NCBI GenBank assembly: GCA_007115705.1
Contig: QXEO01001118.1
Coordinates: 4,659,571-4,723,570 of the forward strand
Reading direction: 5' to 3'
DNA: 64,000 nucleotides
Source of the DNA: Dactylis glomerata
Taxonomy: Eukaryota > Streptophyta > Magnoliopsida > Poales > Poaceae
Both the position numbers and the translations under genes were made by a program. Below, in pieces: positions 57,701-64,000 of this stretch. Numbering within the stretch: the first letter of the stretch is position 1; the number at the start of each line of letters is the position of its first letter. A model generated the notes under the pieces. The model ran no database searches. It saw nothing but the letters and a program-made list of their open reading frames with translations, and had not been told where the DNA came from.

Positions 57701-60700
57701 TGTTTTTTTAGGATGTGGCAGTTAAATTGTTCTCAGGGCAGGAATATTCAGAAGGAATGATAAATACCTTCAGACAAGAGGTGGGCATCTATACAAAAAT
57801 GCATTTCTACTGACCCTTGACTTCATGAGATTGAGGATTATGTCGACGGAACTGCATTATATCTGGTGTATGAATTGAGCCAGATACCCCAGTACAGAAA
57901 CTAATTCCAGATTGCAGTTCAACTCTGACGTTCGCTAACCCATATTTGTTATTTTCGTGATTTTATGTAGTAGTTGTAAATTGTAATCATGTGAGCAAAT
58001 ATGAAGAAACTGCTGTGTTGAGAAATCTGCACTTGTTGATGTCTTTTAAGGCTATATCAATGAGCAGTACATTGATAGCTTTCATTCTTGTGATGCTTTT
58101 CAAACATTGTGGTCATGACCATATCTGTATCCATTAATTTGTAGGTATCATTGATGAAGAAACTACGGCATCCCAATATAATACTTTTCATGGGTGCAGT
58201 TGCATCAGAGCGTCGACTTTGTATTGTTACCGAATTTCTCCCACGGTATGCTATATATCTCCCACATAGTTTTTATGTGGTTGTTACTTTTTATCCTTTA
58301 CTTGGTGCAAGACAAGGGCTATGCGGTCTATTTTTTTACATGAATTATGATCTGGGCCCATAGAAACAATATGAGTATTTGTTAGAATTTGAGTGTTATT
58401 TCATTGCAAAAACAAAAAGTGGATTGGGAGAATCAACGTCTATATCCCCAGGGCATGACCACAGGCACAATATGAGTATTTGTTGACTCCTCCACTTGTA
58501 TTAAATCAACATAGTACAATCTGTTGAGGTGTATAAGTGGATTGCACTAGCCCTTTTCATCAGTTCGGACTTTTGGTTGCGTGTTAGCTACTGCATGAAG
58601 CTTGACATGGTATCTCGAGCCATACCTCTGAGTCACCGGTCCACATATAAGGTCTGTTGAGCCTATCTCTGAGTCTATACACGTTTTGAATTGTCTTCCC
58701 CGTCACACGTGAGTGAGGGTGTTGAAGTGTATAAATGAATTGACTAGCCCTTTCCATGAGTTTGGACTTTGGTTGAAAGCCTGTTGAGGCCATTAGACGT
58801 ATCTCAACCACTGTGCCACGTCTGGTCTGCCACCCCTGTAATGGGCGTCTGGACTATACCTTCGTGATTATGTGTCTAGTCTACCAGCTTCATCTAGTCT
58901 ATTTTGGCTACCCCGTGGTACTTTTGTATAACAGGCCCAAATTACATGTGTTTGACTCCAACTCCGAACCCTCTGTATATTCCAAGTCCAATTGTAGGCA
59001 TATACCCATGTTCGACACCAATTCAAACAGAAATCATACCAAGGAGTTGTCAATATTCTTTTCTTAGGTTCGAAATGTAAGTAGTAACTGTCTGGTTCTT
59101 GTTGGTCACTGTTCCATAGCAAGCTGCCGTTGAAAAGATACACCTCTGTTGACCTTCCTTCCACCCACATGGTTGTCTCTCATAGTTTTCTTTGGCCCTT
59201 CACTCGTATATCACAATTGTTCTCTCCAGAAGTCCACCATCCAAACTTTGATCATAAATCATTAGGCAGCAAGACTTGATTCAGTTTGAGTTTTTGGCCT
59301 TATTTTGAGTTGGTTTTCTAATCTCTGTGAAGTTTGTATGCGCGTATTTTTTTTAAATAGAAAAAATAATTAAAAAAACCCGCAGATACATAAGAGAAAT
59401 ATCTTGTAGACATATGCCATTTGATAAACCTAATACAAATGGCATAGGTTGTTGCGTGCTTCTGCGTGTAATTGGGGAATAGCCAAAGGGAAGTATAGGA
59501 ATATACAATCCAATTTCTGTTACTTATGCTAGATGAGAATTTGTATGCATGATGCATGGGTTATCGTAGTAATCTAGGTAGAGCTGACCACATCGGTCTT
59601 TTTCCATTGTGTATGCTGCAAGTTCACCTGAAACTCATACCTTTGATAAACCATACTTGTAAAAACACTTAAGATCAAGGTGTGTCTAATTGGCTGATGC
59701 ACATAGTTGTGTAATTAACGACCAGGGTATTAATACTCACTTTTCTCTTAACGAAAAAAGTTTGGCTGCTAGTACTGACGGACCTTTTCATTTGATACTA
59801 AAAACAATTCTCGACGATTGCTGATTTACCATGCACTGATTTTGTACTAGGTGGACTAGTCTTTGTTTTCCCTGGGTTAGGAACCATTCTGACTACAGAA
59901 AATTCATTTTTGACATTCTTCTGTATACACCGAAGAATCTCTCAAGAGGTCAATCTGTTATAGTTCCTCTGTGTAACTCTTTACCATGCGCTGTGATGCA
60001 GAGGGAGTTTGTTTCGGTTGCTTCAAAAGAACGCTGGCAAGCTGGATCCAAGACGGAGAGTTAACATGGCTATAGATATCGTGAGTGCATTTTCTCTTAG
60101 CAGCTGGTTCAGAAAGTCAAGCCAAATGCATCTTGTGAAGCTTTTGAGAAATGAACATATTGTAGGAGAAATACTAGATAAACATTCTTCACATGCATAT
60201 GTCAAGAGACATTTTTTGAAGACACGCAATTATTCTCTAGTTACTGTTAGCAACTCTGTGGAAGCGGAATTGAATTGCATGTAAATTAAGCCATATATCT
60301 GTAGCTTCAGTTATGGAACAATATAAGAGGAAAAGAGGTGACACCATTGGGAGAAACGAGAAATCCCTTTTATAAAAAAAACTTTTATTTGTCATCTCTA
60401 TGTGTCACATTATTTTACTATGACGTAACTGAAGATTATATCACCAAAAGTTAATAATGAATTTTTACTTTCATTGCCACATGGATTCTTACAAATATAA
60501 TTATATTGTTCCAGGCAAGGGGCATGAATTATCTTCACAATTCCATCCCCACTGTTGTGCACCGTGATTTAAAATCGTCAAACTTGTTGGTTGATAAGAA
60601 CTGGACTGTAAAGGTAACTACGCAACTTACTCTTTAATACTTTCTGTTTTCTGTTCTCCTTTCTGTTAAGTGCTGGTTTGACTGAGGACTTCCAAACACG

Positions 60701-61904
60701 TAATAAGCTAAACCCACTTGGTTCAATAGGTTGCAGACTTTGGCCTTTCACGTCTCAAACTCGAAACGTTTTTGACAACAAAAACTGGAAAAGGGACAGT
60801 AAGTACTAACAAACTTGACCTTTTGATATGGATTCTCTAGACTAACTAGGGTGTCTTGAACTTCAACCCCGTACCAATTCTCTATGTATTTACTGAACAT
60901 CTGATAGTTTAGTTTCCATATCCAGCCTCAGTGGATGGCTCCAGAGGTGTTACGCAGTGAACCTTCAAACGAAAAGTAAGATCAACATGAACATTTTTAA
61001 TAACCGATGTTCTTGCTACCTGCTACCTACAGATGGTTACTCATTTCTTCCTTTTTGTTAAACTATAGGTCTGATGTATACAGCTATGGAGTGGTCCTAT
61101 GGGAGATTGCTACTCAGAAGATACCCTGGGATACTCTCAATCCAATGCAGGTGTGTTTTTGCTATGTATGCACATGTCGGTTAGGTAGGTAATATTCTGA
61201 TTTTCTTTCATCAATATTTGGTGGCAAGTTTGTGAATTTCTACAGCAGGTCCATAAAGGTTGCCAACTCAACCTGTATTGTAATTTACTTAGATACATCC
61301 AGTGATAACAAAATTTCTAATGTTTCTCTGCTTCGTTATTTCCTCCATTCTCCTTTCAGTATGGCTGCAAAGATTAAAACTGAGATGCTTTCGTCAGGGG
61401 TTGTTTTTTCTGTTGAAGAATTGCCAAGTGAAAGTTCCTTGGCCAGCATTCCTTTGAAAAATACTTAGCTTACTAGTAAATGGTTAATCTTTACCAAGAA
61501 CTGGAATCATCACCATTGCAGTTTAAGAAACCCATTTTCTTGCTTACATAAGTATATTAGAACATAGGAAATCTCTAACGTTGTGATCCCTGTGTGACAG
61601 GTTATCGGAGCCGTAGGTTTCATGGATCAAAGACTGGAAATTCCGAGCAACACAGACCCTCAGTGGTCATCGATCATCGAGAGTTGTTGGGACAGGCACG
61701 TTACTGTTTTGCGCACTGCTAATTTACTAAATAACTGATTCACAGTGCCTCTAAAAGGTTGTCCTTTCTGTGAGCAGTGACCCGCAACGCCGCCCTTCGT
61801 TCCGAGAACTCCTGGAGAGGCTCCAGGAGCTACATAAGCAGTATGCTGTGCAGGCTCAAACTCATCGGAAAACGGCTGGGAAGATGAGAGACGAAGATTG
61901 CTAG
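54744..61904 (+). CDS. PAS-domain RAF-like MAPKKK (plant RAF group B), 13 coding exons
   Basis: Exons: 54,744-55,045; 55,824-56,253; 56,384-57,005; 57,592-57,632; 57,712-57,780; 58,145-58,245; 60,002-60,080; 60,515-60,613; 60,730-60,798; 60,926-60,975; 61,069-61,150; 61,601-61,695; 61,778-61,904. The sum is 2,166 nt (721 residues), and phases agree throughout. A short N-terminal helix (EAEDLLRKIRALE) and an Arg/Ser-rich linker precede a PAS domain (about 78-198), a sensory or dimerisation module. After a long Ser-rich linker comes a C-terminal kinase: glycine loop GQGSCG (450-455), K470 in VAVKLF, HRDLKSSN (from 564), DFG (584-586), WMAPE (607-611). All catalytic residues are present. The plan matches Arabidopsis Raf10/Raf11-type kinases, linked to ABA and seed traits. 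The internal ATG at 54,744 fits the family better than the one at 54,663. The intron after 61,695 uses a GC donor. Confidence 0.94.
58246..60001 (+). other. Large intron 6 of the RAF-like gene with old repeat remnants
   Basis: 1.76 kb. It contains two diverged copies of a ~57-bp unit (58,522-58,578 and 58,720-58,776, sharing gaggtgtataagtggattg-type sequence and ttggacttttggttg). This resembles the tail of old LTR-element insertions. No ORF of interest. Confidence 0.45.
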
Positions 61905-62843
61905 CTTCGTACCCTGACGGTGATGGATCGCAGCTGCCATGCATATTGAGGATGGTTGGTTCATCGGACGCGAGCTGAGTTCTAAGAGGAGGAACGATGG
62001 CCGGAGCTGGAATGTGCTGTGTAGTACCAGGGAGACAGAAAGGTGGTAGATGGCCGCTCAAATCGCAAGCTGAAGATTTGGAATGCAGTTTGTTTCAAGG
62101 CAGGAGAGGGTAGACCGTAGAGGGCACTGGTGAGGTGAGATGAGACTGACAGCCATTGGTGGCAACACCTATTGTTTGTCTTAACTCGCAATGGATTGTG
62201 TACTTATTAGTACTCAGCCGGTGTGAATGGGGCGGTTTTTAGGTAAAGCAGGCACTTTATGAAAACTCAATGCAGCATCAAGTACATATCAGAGCTCAAA
62301 ATAGCCTGAACGAGAATTTAGTGCCTCGTGTTGACGTGTATGATTCAAAAGAAAAGACGCAAGAATAGGGAAAATGAGTATGCAATGTCGCTGCCACTTC
62401 TGAAGGTACTGAAGTTTGTTCCACTGCACTGCAAACGAAAACAATCAATTATGAGATATTCGAGTCAATGGAAAATTCTCTTCTAAGTACGGTCCTCCAA
62501 TCCTCTGAAAATAACAGTGGAAGTCGTGCAATCCACCTAGGAAAAGTCACTTGAATTCTAGTCGTCCAAAATTTCTAATAATACTATCAATTATGTAATT
62601 AAAGAATAAGCTTTAGCGGCCATGATCATCAAAAAAACCAGGGAGCGGACGAAGAAGATGAATGCACTAGTTCTACATGACACTGTTGCGTGTGTTGTTT
62701 TTTAAGTGAAAGTTACATGAGCACTCTATCACCCCAAAAAGAAGGAAAAGCAGTCTCAGCGAATCTGAAGATCGGAACCGGCAAGGCGCCTCCCCTTTCG
62801 TCGGTTCGATTTTTTAGGACGCAAAAGCGTCGCCATCGTCAGA
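61905..62843 (+). other. RAF-like gene 3' UTR and intergenic DNA
   Basis: No gene seen. The first few hundred bases are likely 3' UTR. The poly(A) site is not defined. Confidence 0.4.
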
Positions 62844-63323
62844 ATGTTTCGGATCGGATCACTACTTGAAAAGCTCGATCTATTGCCTGCGCCCCCGCCA
62901 ATAAACAATGGTTTCCGCGATTGGAAAAGTGGCATCCATCCGGATCGTGCTTATCTTAAGGTGCAAGCCAAGGCTCTTTCGCAACTCACTGCCGGCCGGA
63001 TAACATTTATCTTTTTCGATGCCCGATTATATGCTTGTAATCCTCCCCGTCTGAAAGATTATTGCAGATATGTGTTTGGAGAGTTCTGTTCTTCCACGCG
63101 ATATCCACCAAGATGGCAAGAAATTTGTTCCGTTTACGAGACAGAGACGTCTCATACCAAGGTTATTTCATGGGCTAAGAAACTCCAGCAGATCCTCGAT
63201 AAAGTGAAACCGGATAACAGCGATTGTATGAACGGAAAACGTGAACAGGGTACCAAAATTACATCGTGCATAACAGATACAGCAAATTGGTGTGGCAAAC
63301 TTGAAATTAAACTTCACGCATAA
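62844..63323 (+). CDS. Unrecognised 159-codon ORF
   Basis: An uninterrupted ORF, about 0.94 kb downstream of the RAF-like stop on the same strand. The translation is soluble-looking, with mixed composition, nine cysteines, a Pro patch (LPAPPP near residue 14) and no membrane segment or known motif. Balanced amino-acid use over 159 codons makes it better than a random frame, but I recognise no family. It could be a small gene, an exon of a larger gene running on, or a gene fragment carried in by a transposon. A foldback element starts 28 bp after its stop. Confidence 0.4.
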   Translation: MFRIGSLLEKLDLLPAPPPINNGFRDWKSGIHPDRAYLKVQAKALSQLTAGRITFIFFDARLYACNPPRLKDYCRYVFGEFCSSTRYPPRWQEICSVYETETSHTKVISWAKKLQQILDKVKPDNSDCMNGKREQGTKITSCITDTANWCGKLEIKLHA

Positions 63324-63350
63324 AACTTGACATAGATTCGTTGCAGAGGT

Positions 63351-63511
63351 TTGCTTCAGTGCGCCCTCCTTCCCAAACTTAATCTAAACTTAAACATATC
63401 AAGAGTTGAGATTGTTCTATATCTCTTTTTAACTTAATTACGAAGAGATATGAAGCCATCTCATTCCTTGATATGTTTAAGTTTGGGAGAGGAGGGACAC
63501 ACTGAAGCAAA
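63351..63511. mobile_element. Foldback MITE (about 161 bp)
   Basis: Terminal inverted repeats ttgcttcagtgcgccctcct and ggagggacacactgaagcaa, plus inner cccaaactta...taagtttggg and catatcaag...cttgatatg. No clear target repeat was found, so its superfamily is open. Confidence 0.75.
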
Positions 63512-63606
63512 AGTCTTCATTGCAAAGATCATCACAGTTTGTGACATCATGCATATATAGATGCAATTCCTAGATACAATAAATAGTACATACTGATATT
63601 ATATAA

Positions 63607-63987
63607 TTAAAATGCCGGCGACGGCGATGGTGCAACCATGCTCGACTTTGCACCATCACTCCTCGTCGTAGGAGGAGGGGACGATGACCGTTTGTACACG
63701 AGTTTGGCGATGTCAGCTGCGTCACGCGGCGTGGACCATGGAGGCGGACTGACCATGCTCGAGCTGGTTGTCGTTGAGGCCTCGACGCCGCGGTGGTCCT
63801 CCTCATCGCGCCTTGCCGTGCGCACAGTCTTCATCGACACTCGGCTCGAAGTCTTCATTAGAGTCCTTCGACTTTGTGTGCCCGTCGTCGTTGCCATTCT
63901 GGCAGTACACGACCATGCCGCGACGCCAGCTAGAGAGCTTCTGGCCGCCGCACGGGGAGCTGATGCTGCACGGGGGACTTGGGGCAT
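63607..63987 (-). CDS. Ambiguous GC-rich ORF at right edge
   Basis: A GC-rich block, open on the minus strand for 126 codons in one frame. A second frame (up to a TGA near 63,790) reads through the window edge with a Cys/Trp-bearing stretch (PCGGQKLSSWRRGMVVYCQN). Either could be the 3' end of a gene lying beyond the window. The low-complexity Ala/Arg/Ser/Thr content of the first frame suggests it may be the shadow. No function assigned. Confidence 0.25.
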   Translation of the reverse strand: MPQVPRAASAPRAAARSSLAGVAAWSCTARMATTTGTQSRRTLMKTSSRVSMKTVRTARRDEEDHRGVEASTTTSSSMVSPPPWSTPRDAADIAKLVYKRSSSPPPTTRSDGAKSSMVAPSPSPAF

Positions 63988-64000
63988 GGTTGGATGTTGC

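Noticed and set aside
61660..62191. Minus-strand ORFs at the 3' end of the RAF-like gene
   Set aside because: Antisense to the last two exons and 3' UTR. No recognisable product.
1..64000. tRNA, rRNA, CRISPR array, bacterial operon or organelle insert
   Set aside because: Nothing with the required structure was seen. The tRNA-like strings at 4,785, 16,741, 30,464 and 35,219 are retrotransposon primer-binding sites.

Overview
This window is plant nuclear DNA, most likely from a Triticeae grass (wheat, barley, rye or a relative). The reasons are a deep stack of nested Ty3/gypsy LTR retrotransposons, including several families whose LTRs start TGATACGTC and whose primer-binding site matches tRNA-Asp, a gene island at one side rich in small MITEs, and two intron-rich genes of clear monocot type. 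Nothing bacterial, organellar or CRISPR-like was seen.

Repeat half (1-41,501). The frame is one large minus-strand chromovirus-type gypsy element, here called E1. Its 5' LTR is 35,233-40,362 (5.1 kb) and its 3' LTR starts at 2,427 and runs off the left edge. Its coding region is split into four blocks by three later insertion events, and each event is proven by a 5-bp target-site duplication (TSD). (a) A solo LTR at 2,693-12,851 (TSD TGTCT) is itself split by full-length element E2 at 3,338-11,826 (TSD CTGCC). (b) Full-length element E4 lies at 15,333-24,791 (TSD TTCCC). (c) Full-length minus-strand element E3 lies at 25,141-32,127 (TSD GCTCC). Removing these leaves about 6.2 kb of E1 internal DNA: an accessory ORF, then gag, protease, reverse transcriptase, RNase H, integrase and a chromodomain-like tail. 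All of it is damaged by stops and frameshifts. E2, E3 and E4 carry no reverse transcriptase or integrase, so they must be mobilised in trans. They share a noncoding chassis: a terminal palindrome, a GC-rich hairpin just upstream of the LTR TATA box, repeated polypurine motifs, and conserved noncoding blocks. E1 itself sits in an older decayed gypsy LTR (40,363-41,501).

Transition zone (41,502-43,900). This holds remnants of a LINE 3' end, a partial duplication of about 0.8 kb, and a Tourist-type MITE.

Gene island (44,000-64,000). A complete KIN-7 kinesin gene lies on the minus strand (14 coding exons, 972 codons, coding span 44,247-49,891, with a 5'-UTR intron reaching about 50.8 kb). It is head-to-head, across about 3.7 kb of repeat-bearing intergenic DNA, with a complete PAS-domain RAF-like MAPKKK gene on the plus strand (13 coding exons, 721 codons, 54,744-61,904). 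Both models keep reading frame through every junction. Downstream are an unrecognised 159-codon ORF, a foldback element, and an ambiguous partial ORF at the right edge. The kinesin is expected to act on microtubules and the kinase in MAPK-type signalling. Their adjacency looks positional, not functional.
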